DNA from: Undaria pinnatifida
Taxonomy: Eukaryota > Sar > Phaeophyceae > Laminariales > Alariaceae
Direction of reading: 5' to 3'
Assembly (NCBI GenBank): GCA_012845835.1
Contig: JABAKD010000013.1
Span: 6,275,628 to 6,339,627 of the forward strand
Length of the DNA: 64,000 nucleotides
Shown: in pieces, positions 10,091-21,499 of the stretch
Layout: each line of letters begins with the position of its first letter
Position numbering within the stretch: position 1 is the stretch's first letter
Notes under the pieces: generated by a model
Database searches by the model: none
Seen by the model: the letters and a program-made list of their open reading frames with translations, nothing else
Told to the model about the DNA's origin: nothing
Translations under genes and position numbers: made by a program

Positions 10091-11267
10091 TGCCTCCGGC
10101 CCACCCAGGATGCAACCCATCCTCGCGACCCAGGTAACTTCCTAGAGGCCTACCCAAGCACAAACCCGTCTTTCATCGAAAGAAAACATGGATCTCTGAA
10201 CATTTTTCTCCCAAAGGAAACACCGGATAACTGGTTATCTTCGCAACGACAGCGCTGCGCCCATGCCTGTCTACCTTTTTTTTCCTTCACTTACAACGCC
10301 CCTTGAAAAAACAAAAAAAGATACAACCCTAAACAAAACAACACAAAACGAAGAAGATGGCGGCGTAGGGTGATCTGGTGTCCCCTTCCGACGAGGCGCT
10401 GGGGACGTGTTCGAGCCGTCGTCCTTCAGTATCCACCATGAAATAGTGCGAGCTTCTTCACGCCTTTCGTCAAACGTGCCTAGCCGGTTTCTGATGCCCT
10501 GGGGTAAGGACGTAACCTGTCAGGCAGCAAAACAGTGCTAGGCCCCCGATGTTCTGCACGCTGTGCGACAAGGCGTCGGTGCGTTCGGGAACACCTGTTA
10601 TCGGATCCTACGTGGGCGATGTTACAGCTTCGGCACACCAAAAACTAAAGAGTATCTGACAATCTCACAGTGAGTTGTATTCGTCTCGGACTCCAAACCC
10701 GGTTATCCATATACGATAATAATACATGAGCTAGTTCATTATTTCCTGCAACGGATGTGGAAAGTCGAACGATACTCTCCCCCCCAACTAAAATGGCAGC
10801 GGGAGGGACTCAGCGGCATAACAACGGTTGTTTCCGCGCACGACGTCTCGCGGCTTTACGCAGTACTATACTTCGGCATATCCACGATTCTGATTTACTC
10901 TCGCTGACATACCCGTCTACCAAAAATATCGTTCGACTAATGCCCGCGGGTGACATTGTTGCACGAGCATCAATCGAAGCGTTGTAATAGTGGTGTGACG
11001 GTAACCGAAATCCTTATCCTACCATACTTCTTTGGCTAAACCTGACAGACGTGAATGGTGGTGTCAGGAACCGATGAGCTGCCAATTATCCAACAGGCGG
11101 GTCTGTGGATTGCAGTAGACTCGGCACGCAATGATCGAACTGCGCTCATCGTTGCTGAAGAAGGCCTTCTAAGCCAGAGACGTTTTTACCAAAAACAAAA
11201 CAGCGTATTGAGACGCACAACAGAGTAGTAGTAACTGCTAATTGCTGTTAGAAAGTAGAGGGGGAAA

Positions 11268-11385
11268 AAGCAATTGACATTTACGTGCGTCAGTCAATTC
11301 TTCGGGCGGACTCCACTATGAGAGAACATACTTGTACAAAATACTGCTGTGGGGAACCCGTGTCAATGAAAGCTATGCCGGGGTA
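11268..11385 (-). pseudogene. Possible retropepsin (aspartic protease) relic
   Basis: On the minus strand one frame reads TYPGIAFIDTGSPQQYF before a stop. The hydrophobic residues followed by D-T-G-S are the active-site signature of LTR-element proteases. The open frame is only about 35 codons, so this is a fragment at best. It would sit about 2.8 kb into a minus-oriented element, where protease is expected between gag and RT. A chance match is possible. Confidence 0.3.
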
Positions 11386-14300
11386 TGTGCGTTTGGCATG
11401 AGCCCCGGCGTGAACTCGGACATGGGTTGTTTGGGGGGAAAGGGCGACGTTGATTTTTCCTCCCAGAAATGTTGAAATTCAGATAAGAAATCAGGCACCT
11501 CTATCTTAGAGTCAGGGAGGTCTACCTGCTGTCTACATGCTCTGGATGAGACATCTGCCAGACAGGGAACCAAATCGCTTTTTCTGAGAATTCCGACAAG
11601 GGCGGCGCGGAGCCGCCACGACCGATAGAATGGGTGTGTGCGTGCTTTAAAGCGACCGCACAGGCGTTACCGGCCAGCTGATACCGTCGTTGCTACAGGC
11701 TCGGCCGACGTGGTTTGTTATATGATTGTTTGAATCGAGACTGCCTCGTCTGCAATCGTCGACTAAAAAAATCATACTTATCAAAGAGTTGCCAGGGGCG
11801 AACGTCGTGCATGCGACCCTGCGTGTACTTTGACGAGTAAGTGTTGTTAATAAGAGGGGCTTACTGAAGTCACCCCCCAAGCAAATGATGGCATGCGGAA
11901 AAAAAAAAAAATCAGCTACAACAATCTTGGTCAGAGGAATAAAAAAATGCAATCGGCCATGTACAATCTTCGTCAGAAAAAAAAACAAGCGGTTACAACG
12001 ATCTTGGTCCGAGGAATCTAACATCCTCCAGACAAACTGCTTGCCCATACAGGCAATCTTATTTCTTGTCCTGAAACAACCGGTAAGGAAGGCGCGGGGC
12101 TACATCTTCGATTGAACAGATTTGCGTACGCTGTTGAAGGGCCATCACAGGCGATACCGGTACTGTAACGGGCACAACCGGTGAGGGAACGTACGTGGAT
12201 GTCGGGATCACCTCTTGGGCTCGTTGGTGATGGGCGACAAAATTCTGGGGGTGCAACACTACAGTATTTTGATATGCTGCCATAACCAACACCTAGCTGT
12301 AGCTCACCAAAACGAGGTACCTTGCCACGGGTACCTGGTTTCCTACCCTGGAAACGGGGAGACGCAATGGGCGAACCTCGTTTGCTACAAGTGTTCGCAC
12401 TGCCTAAAGCGCCTAACTTAATCGTGTGATCAAAACGACCGGAGATTTTCCACGTCTCCTACTGAATTTCTTTCTTCAGCCTACTGGGGAATTGATACAC
12501 GGCTCATCCATGCAAAAATTCGTGAAGCTGATGACGAATCGAGGTCATGACTCCTGATTTCGTCGGCTTCCTGCTGTACAACGGATAAACAAAACACTGT
12601 AGTTAAGGGGCCCATGGAAACTCTGGTCCAAGGTACCCGAATTATTCCGTCACACGGTTCTGTACGATATCGGAAGTCCCGATCGAGGGGCAAGACGATA
12701 CCGCACATTTTGGATTATCTACTCTACAGGAATCGGCGGTCACAAACAATGATCGGAGAGGCGGAAGAAGACGGGATGTATCGCCCCAGGTGGCTCTCGA
12801 ATCACGGTCTACGGCTACTCAACACTATCGATGACTGGTGCAAGTTGGCTGCCTGCAAAAGCATCACTCTGTTTTGTTGTACACAATCCTAGATCCACGA
12901 AAAAAAAGAATGGTTTCGCAGCGCCCAGTGCATGCTGAACTGGGGATGTGCCTGGTACCACCTTGGCCACCAGGTGCGACGAATAGAAGGCCGTCAGATC
13001 GTCATGATACGGTGAAACCAACGCACTGACGGGCGCGTGGGAGTGAGAAAACTGCTATGGAGGAAGGGCTAAGGTGATGTAACCGAGAACGCACTCGCAC
13101 GGCAGCAGCAGCAGCAGCGTCGAGCGGCAAAGGAGGGCAATGCAGGGTATGACATGTACGACGATGGACAGAAACATAGGCGCCATACAGTGATTTAATA
13201 TGAGCACCTTTTTGTTCTTTACATTTACGCCCGTTGTGGTCACTCGAAAAGCAAAGCGGAACAGTTTGATTGCGAAGAAAAAACAAATTGCCGGTCGTAC
13301 GACGCACCAGGGTACGAAGACACGTAATCCGATCGTCTCATTTTTCAGTGCAGTTCAGATCTCGAAGCGTTTTGCAAGCATGTATCTCAACAGACGGCAT
13401 CACAGGACAACGCCAATGTAATAAGAACTGGACTCGGCTCACGCGGTCTGGTGAATCTCACTCGCGAGACTGCTGTATGCTCGCTAGCTGTCCAAACTCA
13501 TTCCATACAATATCTGCAGGTTCTTCCATCTGACGAAATAAATGCTTGTTCTGCCTTCGAGAACTGGTCAAGAAATATGATTGATGGATCGTGTGTAATT
13601 GAGCATCATTTATCCTTCTTCACTGCTTTTGTCCGCCTACCAATCCGTCACGTACTGACTGCTTTCGCCTGATACTCGCTTACATCAGTCTCACCCGACC
13701 CCGGTGGCTTGCCATATCGTGCATCGACTCGAGACGGCTCCAAGCGACACCCAGCGAGCTTCTGACATGAAAGGGCAACCACGACAAACCCCGGGAAATC
13801 TGCTCTCAAAACTCACCGACCTTACAACTACTTGTTGGCAATCAGTTCTGTACCACGACTTTCATATCCTTCTCAACTTCTTCCTGGAATCCACGCAGTA
13901 CCCAACGACGACCTTTCCACCTACCAAAAACCCGTGATTATTCCAGCTACCCAGATGGATCCATATCCTACTCCAAGATCTACCCACAACTACGAGCGAA
14001 GGTCAACTCCAACGCCAGGTACTCGTATGTAGGTGTCTTAACCTTCCTTGGATCTATTCCGAACCTGAATTCTCAACTTACGTTATGAGCTTTTGACTTT
14101 CTTTATCAAATTATCAAATGACTTATGACTTATTACCACACATACACGAGGGTTGTCGCCGCTTCCCCAGTGCTTCTTGTTAAGGTTATGAAAAGCTTGG
14201 CACGTGGAAGGGTCGTCACTCACTGCCGGTGTCGCAGACAGCGTACTGGGAACTCCTGTTTTTTCTATTTCGTGCGATGAGGAAGCCGTCACAACCGTTG

Positions 14301-14799
14301 CTCGGGCACGGCCAATCAGGATTGCCAGAAGAAGCTGAGTCCCGTTCTTGCCCGACCAGCGTCCACGCGCCTGATCCTGAACCTCCACCACCCCCACTGT
14401 TGGCGGAGCCTCCTCCCGCACTAGCCTTGGTCCGCTTCGCAAATTTCAACTTCAAAGTGTTATTGCCGATCCGGCAAATTTCAAATTCAAATTGTTTGCA
14501 GCCGTCAACGGCAATTCCCTCTCAACAGCCAGCAATTGGCCAACTTCAAATGTAAAAAGTACAAAAAAGAAGTTGCTGAAAGAGCGAAATAAAAACATGA
14601 GAGAGCAATCAGGAAAAAGATCAGAGAATGAGAGCTAAGAATTATAGGGAAAGCAAGGAAGGCAAGGAACTTCGGGACGGTTCTTTCCCCCAGCAACTAA
14701 TTTTCTTTTCGGCAATTACGGGCTGAGAAGGGCTGAGAGGGGGGAGGATATGCCGAGCGAGACCTCCGAGGGGGTCGAGGTCTAGGAATTTAAGTTTAT

Positions 14800-15420
14800 A
14801 TGAGTGAGTTTTATTCGGAGGGGTCCTATTTCTTGTTCACTATAATGGTAAGTGTTGGTATTTTTACTTTAGGTGGGGAATTTTGAGCTAGATCTAACAT
14901 CACATCTATTTTATAAATTTATTACTGTAGTTTCCAGTATACTTCTCTATCATATGTATGGTAGGCGGTTTATTTTGTTTTTCTCCACCCCGGCTTTGAT
15001 ATCGGGAGGAGTACGAATACAGAATGTTATTTGTCATCTTATTATAAAAAATGAAAATACACTCCAGCTGTGAGATCGAAGATTTCGTCGAAACTCATCT
15101 TTGCAAGCTGTGTGTGATACTCCGATCGCGCGCATTACGAGTTGTGTGTCCTCATTGAGGATATAGGCCGGCGACTCCCCTTATTGTCATCTTATATGTT
15201 ACTCTTAATACAGCATTCGAGAATGAAAGTCGGCTACTCCCTCCCTCCCAAAATATATTTAGACTATAGACTATATAATAATAAAGAGTGTATTTTATTT
15301 TTTATAATGATAATAAAAACTCTGTGGGACACCAAATTGATCCGCTTTCACTCTAACATTTCACCAGGTGTGAGTTCGACGAATTTCGGGTCAAAACTCA
15401 TATTTTGAAGCGGCTTGCGG
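14800..15420 (+). repeat. A/T-rich interspersed family, long copy with an insertion
   Basis: Runs from GAGTGAGTTTTATTCGGAGG through GGTGGGGAATTTTGAGCTAG, ATGTATGGTAGGCGGTTTAT, CGGGAGGAGTACGAATACAG and GCATTCGAGAATGAAAG. The same order, inverted, is found at 24830-25270. It is interrupted at 15043-15183 by a 141-bp insertion that is absent from the other copy. Confidence 0.8.
15043..15183. mobile_element. 141-bp insertion with 12-bp target duplication
   Basis: The sequence TTGTCATCTTAT occurs on both sides (15031-15042 and 15184-15195), and the homologous family copy at 24830-25270 has a single uninterrupted version, so the empty site is present in this window. The insert starts TATAAAAAATGAAAATACAC, contains CTCATCTTTGCAAGCTGTGT and ends CGGCGACTCCCC. 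Relatives are at 19225-19315 (inverted), 21330-21470, 22075-22165 and 35358-35457. The long variable duplication suggests a retroposon rather than a classical MITE. Confidence 0.75.
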
Positions 15421-16030
15421 GTACTTGTACTATACTATCTATGTGGGTAAAATTTTTAATGGGAGGGGCCCTATTCTTTTATAAACAAATGCTTGTGTCC
15501 ACTACAATGATTGGTATTGTTTTTTTTTTGTTTTTTTTTCATCCTCCGGCGGATGGGGAAAAATAAAGCTTCAGCTCACCACACTTCCGCGTATTTTCAT
15601 ACGCGTCGTGTGTCGATTTAACTCATTTGCTTTCGCAGCCCAACGCTAGCTGGCGCACCCTTCGAGTCCCATTGTAGGTATAGCGTAAGCAGTCCCTATC
15701 AGTGGTCTTCGTTACAACCCCGTATTGGTATTTTTACGTTAGGTGGGGAATTTTGAAGTAATCTAACATCATATCTATTTTATAAATATTTTATAAATTT
15801 GTTCTTGTAGTTTCCACTATAGACTATTGCTCTACCATATGTATGGTGGATGGTTTGCGGATGGATGGCTTGGTCAGGGTTGTTGGTACTTGTGGATACG
15901 TGCGTAAGTAAGTTTTCTTTACCTGGGGGTGGTTTATATTATCATTTTTTTTTTTTTTTCACCATAGTGGCGGGTTTTGGTATATATCGGGAGTATGAAG
16001 ACAGTAGCAGTGGTCTAATAGATATCATGT
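15355..16030 (+). repeat. A/T-rich interspersed family copy, interrupted by a short retroposon
   Basis: Starts GTGTGAGTTCGACGAATTTC and continues through ACAATGATTGGTATT, GGTGGGGAATTTTGAAGTAA and ATGTATGGTGGATGG to a GTTTTGGTATATATCGGGAG end. The inverted copy at 20925-21330 has the same order without the insertion at 15522-15727. Confidence 0.75.
15522..15727 (-). mobile_element. Short retroposon (SINE-like) with poly-A tail and 9-bp target duplication
   Basis: ATTGGTATT flanks the insert. Read on the minus strand it ends GGAGGATGAAAAAAAAACAA, i.e. a poly-A tail after a CCGCCGG-type stem. The uninterrupted sister sequence is at about 21180-21210. Its last ~50 bases before the tail (GTGTGGTGAGC..AAGCTTTATTTTTCCCCATCC) recur alone at 26791-26848 and 39612-39675, as expected for 5'-truncated copies. 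A B-box-like CCTTCGAGTCC lies at about 15650 but on the opposite strand, so pol III origin is not shown. Confidence 0.65.
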
Positions 16031-16249
16031 TAAAGTTCCACCTTGAAAGAATATAAAATAAAATAACTTGAATTAATTAAATTACAACAAATAAATAAAT
16101 TAGAAGATACTGCTGTCACCTTGCTTCGTGCGCAATTGGATTTAGGCGTATTTTTGCCTGCACGTATTGTACGCGAGTTTTTTATGGCCCACTTATTTTT
16201 CTGACCGCTACGTACCCCCTCCGAAGGGAAATTTTATGTTGCGCTGTTC

Positions 16250-16358
<109 letters not shown>

Positions 16359-16489
16359 TTATAACTAGTTTCCAAGGACGTCAGCCGTGAGTTTGACGAA
16401 TTTCAGGTCAACTAGTGGTACTCCCGAAATATGCCAGTTGCCGGCCGGTATGGCGGACAAAAACAAATTGGTGCTGTATCCTCTGTATT

Positions 16490-17580
16490 AAGTACTAAAA
16501 TAACAAAATAATAACAGGGCAGTACGACAATGCCGCCGTACGTACGGTAGTAAAGGTATCATCCTCTGTATGTAAGTTTTGCGAAACAAAAATGATAACA
16601 CGGCAGCAGTAGTACGTACGGTAGTAAAGGACAGAGGAGTGCAGCAGTGGGGACGGTGGTACTCCCAAGCACCAGTGGGAGGCCGGTATTAAATTGTAGA
16701 AACAAAAAAAAGGATTGAAAAAAAAAAAATCTCCCACAAGACGCAAAAAGACTCCACGTACAGAACGGCCCACCCACCCACCACGGACGACGCAGTGCAC
16801 CCTCCACGCACCCACCGACCAAACCTTTACTACATACAGCAGAACAGCAGTGCAGCAGTCCGTACATCAGAACAGCCGTGCAGCAGTACGTACAGCAGTA
16901 TACACCTGGTACGCGGGGCGAAGTTAGTTGGTTGGTTCTTATAAAACAGGAAACAGCAAAAAAAAGACTCCCACGTACAGAACGGTCCACCCACTCACCA
17001 CGGACGACGCAGTGCACCCTCCACCCACCCTCCGACCAAACCTTTACTACATACAGCGGAACAGCAGTGCAGCAGTACGTACAGCACAGCAGAACAGCAG
17101 TGCAGCAGTACGTACATCAGAACAGCTGTGCAGCAGTACATACAGCATTATACACCTGGTACGCGGGGCGCAGTTAGTTGGTTGGTTCTTATGAAACAGG
17201 AAACAGCAGAAAAAAGACTCCCACGTACAGAACGGCCCACCCACCCACCACGGACGACGCAGTGCACACTTCACCCATCCACCGACCAAACCTATACTAC
17301 ATACAGCAGAACAGCAGTGCAACAGTACGTGCATCAGAACAGCAGTGCAGCAGTACGTACAGCACAGCAGAACACCACCCACCATGCACCCACGAACCTA
17401 CCCCCAGCAGTACACCCATCCACCGACCAAACCTTTACTACATACAGCAGAACAGCAGTGCAGCAGTACGTATATCAGAACAGCAGTGCAGCAGTACGTA
17501 CAGCACAGCAGAACACCACCCACCATGCACCCACGAACCTACCCCCAGCAGTACAGCAATGCAGCAGTACCTAAAGCAAT
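16490..17580. repeat. ~250-bp tandem array rich in CAGCAGTACGTAC
   Basis: Two full units and flanking partial units. The word ACGCGGGGCG occurs at 16911 and 17161, giving a 250-bp period. Each unit holds GTTAGTTGGTTGGTTCTTAT, ACTCCCACGTACAGAACGG, a CACCCACC-rich part and several CAGCAGTACGTACA words. A shorter ~147-bp subrepeat (CACCACCCACCATGCACCCA) occurs twice at about 17370-17560. Several frames are open through the array because of its composition. I do not take them as genes. Confidence 0.85.
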
Positions 17581-17599
17581 ACACCTGACAGGCGAGCAG

Positions 17600-18100
17600 C
17601 AGCCGATTTGTTGGTTACAATGCTCTCGGGCTGGTTAGGCCAAGCCAAAAGCGCTCGCGTTGCCAATTCTGCGCACGGCGAGCGGCGACGGCTGGACGCT
17701 GCTGTGTTTGGTCCTGTTGTTGTGTGATTGCTGTTGACGCAGGCGCGCTTGTGGTCTCGTGTCCATGGCTGTGTCCATGGCCCAAGTGGCCAAAAAGCAA
17801 TTCGAAAATTCAATAATATTATATAGTTGGGAGTTCGAAGAAAAAAATTAGCAGGCAGCGACGAAGAAAAAGCGGGGGGGGGGCAAGCGAGCCGTCCCCG
17901 GGAGGGCGATTTCTACGCTCCCCCCTCGCCGAGGTGGGGCACCGACGGCCGTTCTTTCGCCGGCATGTCGTAGTGCTGCTGTGCGGATGGGACGTGGCGG
18001 CACCGCGAGGCCGCCTGAGGCCGAGTGGAGCTCGGGAGTCGCCGCTTTTTGGGGGGGGGTGTTTCAACCAATATATTTTCAAAGATCCAAAACGTCACGA
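17600..18100. other. Unassigned GC-rich segment
   Basis: GC-rich single-copy-looking DNA between the tandem array and the next A/T-rich family copy. Short frames exist on both strands, but none has splice signals and composition good enough to call. A TGTCCATGGCTGTGTCCATGG duplication is at about 17760-17780. Confidence 0.3.
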
Positions 18101-18119
18101 CCATCCTTAGCGTATTATA

Positions 18120-18370
18120 TAATAAGGATACTCATCTTTGCAAGCTGCGTTGTTGGTACTCGTAATATACTATATGAGTGAGTTTTGATTGGGAGGTGTC
18201 TTATTTTTTGTCCACTATAATGCTAAGTATTGGTATTTATACTTTAGGTGGGGAATTTTGAGCTAGGTAAAACATCACATCTATTTTATAAATTTATTAC
18301 TGTAGTTTCCACTACTGCTTTATCATATGTATGGTAGGCGGTTTATTTTGTTTTTCTTCCCCCGGGGGGC
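18120..18370 (+). repeat. A/T-rich interspersed family copy
   Basis: CTCATCTTTGCAAGCTGCGT through GGTGGGGAATTTTGAGCTAG to ATGTATGGTAGGCGGTTTAT, then straight into an (ATT)n run. Confidence 0.75.
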
Positions 18371-18676
<306 letters not shown>

Positions 18677-18699
18677 TTATTGTTTCGTACAAGCTGTGC

Positions 18700-19225
18700 T
18701 ATGATACTTCCACGACATTAGTATATTTCTAGATTATTTTAGTCAGTCTTGAGCCGTCTGCCCTCACTTCACCTTCCCCACTACATGTTCCTGGCTACTT
18801 TTTCTTATACACATACAACTTTGATATTAATAACAGTTTTTTCGACCCGGGTGGTTTTGCCTCAATTGCAGCACACGAAACAACTGCAATAAAATGTTGG
18901 CGTAGGAGCCCGAAACTACCGATATACCAGGCATTATTAATACATCATACTAAAACTATTCGTGTTCGTGCGACAATAACAATAATCGTTCACTTACTAC
19001 AGTAGCAACTAACTGATCTCTTCTTTTCTTGCGTCACCCTCTTTTGGTATGCTTGCCTCTCTTATTTTCTACTTCGCCGTTCCCTGCTATTGCTACGTTT
19101 GTTTATGTCTAGTAGTTCTTGAGTTCTACGCTCACTTTTCATTCTGCCTTCGTGGCATTTCTGCCTCCTTTTTTTTGTATATTTTCACCTCTGAAGGGAG
19201 AACTTTGCATTACTAAATATAAACT
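18700..19225 (+). repeat. Composite repeat, 3' portion
   Basis: Parallels 37500-38060: AGTCAGTCTTGAGC.GTCTGC, a CTACTTTTTC..ACATA.ATACAACT block, AATTGCAGCACA..AACAACTGCAAT and AGCCCGAAACT, then CTACGCTCACTTTT.ATTCTGCC. No intact ORF. Confidence 0.6.
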
Positions 19226-19325
19226 CGGTAATGCGCGCGATCGGAGTATCACACGCAGCTTGCAAAGATGTGTTTCGACAAAATCTTCGATCTCACAGCT
19301 GGAGTGTAGTTTCATTTTTATTACA

Positions 19326-20345
19326 TATAAATTCGTCTAGGGTGGCCGATACGAACAGCCCAGGCGGGCTCGCTTTCACGGGGCTTTTCGGCCTGACTGG
19401 CTTCTTTCATGCAGACCTCTTGGCCCGACTGGCTTCTTTCATTCAGACGGCAAGCTTCTTTCAAGTTATTGGCCCGACTTGTTTCTTGCCTTTTACAGAC
19501 TTGTTGGCCCGACTAGCACGAGCAGCCTTCTGGCTTACTAGCCCATTGAGTACGCGACCGAAAACGTACTAGCATGGTCAGATGACGTATCTGGACCTGC
19601 TGGACACCTCTCACAACGCCAACCTCGCCATCCATCAGGAGGGGGAAAGCTGTTGCTCTGCTCTGCATGCCTGCTGCTGCTGTTAGTGCTACTGCTGCTG
19701 CTCTCTGCTGCTGCACGACTGTCTGCAGCTGACCACTGCTCGGCTGTCGTGGGTGATGCGCGGGTGTGTTTTCTGTGTTGTGTTTTTTGTAAGTCAGTTG
19801 GGGACTACCAACAGCACACTATATATAAATTCGTCTAGGGTGGCCGATACGAACAGCCCAGGCGGGCTCGCTTTCAAGGGGCTTTTTGGCCCGACTGGCT
19901 TCTTTCATGCAGACCTCTTGGCCCGACTTATTTCATTCATCCAGTCCTCTTGGCCCGACTAGCTTCTTTTATTCAGACCACTAGCTTCTTTCAACTTACT
20001 GGCCCGACTAGTTTCTTGCCTTTTACAGACTTCTTGGTCAGACTATTAATAGCACGAGCAGCCTTCTGGCTTACTAGCCAATTGAGTACGCGACAGAAAA
20101 AGTACTAGCATGGTCAGCAACTATTTTCAGATGACGTATCTGGACCTGCTGGACACCTCTCACAACGCCAACCTCGCCATCAATCAGGAGGGGGAAAGCT
20201 GTTGCTCTGCTCTGCTTGCCTGATGCTGTTGTTGGTGGTGCTGCTGCTGCTCTCTGCTGCCGCACGACTGTCTGTAGCTGACCACTGCTAGGCTGTCGTG
20301 GGTGATGCGCGGGTGTGTTTTCTGTGTTGTGCTTTTTGTAAGTCA
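19326..20345 (+). repeat. ~500-bp tandem duplication (composite repeat 5' portion)
   Basis: The unit starting TATAAATTCGTCTAGGGTGG at 19326 is repeated at 19824 (498-bp offset). Each unit carries TTGGCCCGACT..TTCTTTCAT subrepeats, a short frame with YLDLLDTSHNANLAIHQEGE (INQEGE in the second unit), a CTGCTGCTG stretch and GTGATGCGCGGGTGTGTTTT. Conservation of the YLDLLDTSHNANLA peptide between units hints at a former ORF, but stops follow shortly after. Confidence 0.75.
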
Positions 20346-20399
20346 GTTGGGCACTCCCAACAGCGCAGCGAAGTCAGTTGGGAACTCCCAACAGCACAG

Positions 20400-20820
20400 C
20401 AATGCCGGTACGTGCCACCCCAAAATACCAGCACTACTAAGGAATACTGGGATTCGAGCTATATATATATGGTATAGAAAGTTAAAGGTCTATTCGTACG
20501 TCGTAGTTTCTCAGCATTATAGAGGGATGTGGCACTTTTCAACCGGCACAAAAAATACATGCCCGAGGAAAAAACGAAAAAATCGAAGCAAAAGTATGTA
20601 CCCGCGGTACGCTTACAGCAGAGCAGCAGCAGCAGCAGCAGCGAAGAAAGCAAGAGATCGGCGCACTCTGCTTGATCCCTCCGTATCACACAGAACTGGG
20701 CCGCACAGGCTCGTGAGCCCATGTGTACCTTGCTGCTCAGCGCTCTGGTCTGGTGCTGCACAGCAGCAGCACGCGTCGAGACGGAAAGGCACTCCGCTCT
20801 AGCTGCCTTTTTTGGTACGC
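20400..20820. other. Fragments with GCCGGTACGTGCC/CCGGCAC motifs
   Basis: TIR-like GCC GG words (ATGCCGGTACGTGCC, AACCGGCAC) flank a short A-rich core, as in 4040-4210 and 36650-36840. A CAGCAGCAG run is at 20625-20640. No gene is supported. Confidence 0.35.
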
Positions 20821-20924
20821 ACGACTGAACATTTTTCTTTGTTTATATTAATTTCTTTATTTTTTTTTATTTTATACGAAGTATTTTTTAAGGTGGAATT
20901 TTGACATGATATCTATTAGACCAC

Positions 20925-21330
20925 TACAACTGTCTTCATACTCCCGATATATACCAAAACCCGCCACTATGGTGAAAAATAAAATAAAATAATAATATAA
21001 ACCACCCCCAGGTAAAGAAAACTTACGCACTTAACCACAAGTACCAACAACCCTGACCAAGCCATCCATCCGCAAACCATCCACCATACATATGGTAGAG
21101 CAATATAGTGGAAACTACATAAATGAATTTATAAAATAGATATGATGTTAGGTTACCTCAAAATTCCCCACCTAAAGTGAAAATACTAACACCAATCATT
21201 GTAGTGGAGAAAAACATTTGTTTCAAAAACTAGGACCCCTCCCATTAATTTTTTTACCCAAATAGTATAGTACAAGTACGAGCAAGCTGCTTCAAAATAT
21301 GAGTACTGACCCGAAATTCGTTAATATATT
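20925..21330 (-). repeat. A/T-rich interspersed family copy, uninterrupted
   Basis: Inverted relative to the copy at 15355-16030 and similar along its length. It retains the contiguous CACCAATCATTGTAGTGGAG segment that the retroposon at 15522-15727 splits in the other copy. Confidence 0.75.
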
Positions 21331-21475
21331 ATAAAAATGAAAATACGCTCCAGCTGTGAGATCGAATATTTTGTCGAAGCTCATCTTTGCAAGCTGTGTG
21401 TGATACTCAGATCGCGCGTATTACGGGTGGAGTGTCGTCACTAACGATATAGGTCGGCGACTCCCCTTGCAACTA
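21330..21475 (+). repeat. Copy of the 141-bp insertion family
   Basis: ATGAAAATACGCTCCAGCTG through CTCATCTTTGCAAGCTGTGT to GGTCGGCGACTCCCCTTGC, matching 15043-15183 end to end apart from point differences. Confidence 0.7.
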
Positions 21476-21499
21476 CATGGTGTAGCTATCAGGGTCAAC

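Larger units (their letters stand above)
8786..14140 (-). mobile_element. LTR retroelement without readable pol (LARD-like)
   Basis: Two direct 724-bp repeats (8786-9509 and 13417-14140) enclose 3.9 kb. The repeats start TGT and end ACA, and a CATA duplication flanks the whole unit (8782-8785 and 14141-14144), so this is a complete insertion of about 5.36 kb. Read on the minus strand, the interior starts TTGGCGTTGTCCTG directly after the LTR, a possible primer binding site. It ends with a purine-rich AAAAAGCAGGGTGGG next to the other LTR, a possible polypurine tract. Both fit minus orientation better than plus. No reverse transcriptase, RNase H or integrase ORF is visible; all ORFs are below 180 codons. 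A short retropepsin-like motif is the only pol hint. The near-identity of the LTRs means a recent insertion, so mobilisation by a partner element is likely. Confidence 0.8.

Noticed and set aside
11373-11573. Minus-strand frame with FWEEKSTSPFPPKQPMSEFTPG, first taken as the lead-in to a Ty3/Gypsy reverse transcriptase
   Set aside because: The protease-like motif lies downstream in another frame and no RT motif follows, so the resemblance is likely chance.
11647-12048. Minus-strand frame with ICLGGDF, reminiscent of a LINE endonuclease GGDFN motif
   Set aside because: Only a few residues match, the frame starts in poly-A-derived Phe/Lys runs and no other endonuclease motif follows; the LTR context does not fit a LINE.
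15640-15665. B-box-like CCTTCGAGTCC as evidence for a tRNA-derived SINE
   Set aside because: It is on the strand opposite to the poly-A-tailed orientation and no A box is placed correctly.
16878-17588. ORFs of 88-148 codons rich in Gln, Thr and Pro
   Set aside because: Three frames and the minus strand are all partly open across the 250-bp array, which indicates composition rather than coding.
17980-18100. Possible gene in the GC-rich segment before the A/T-rich repeat
   Set aside because: Frames on both strands are short, splice sites are missing and homopolymer G runs interrupt them.
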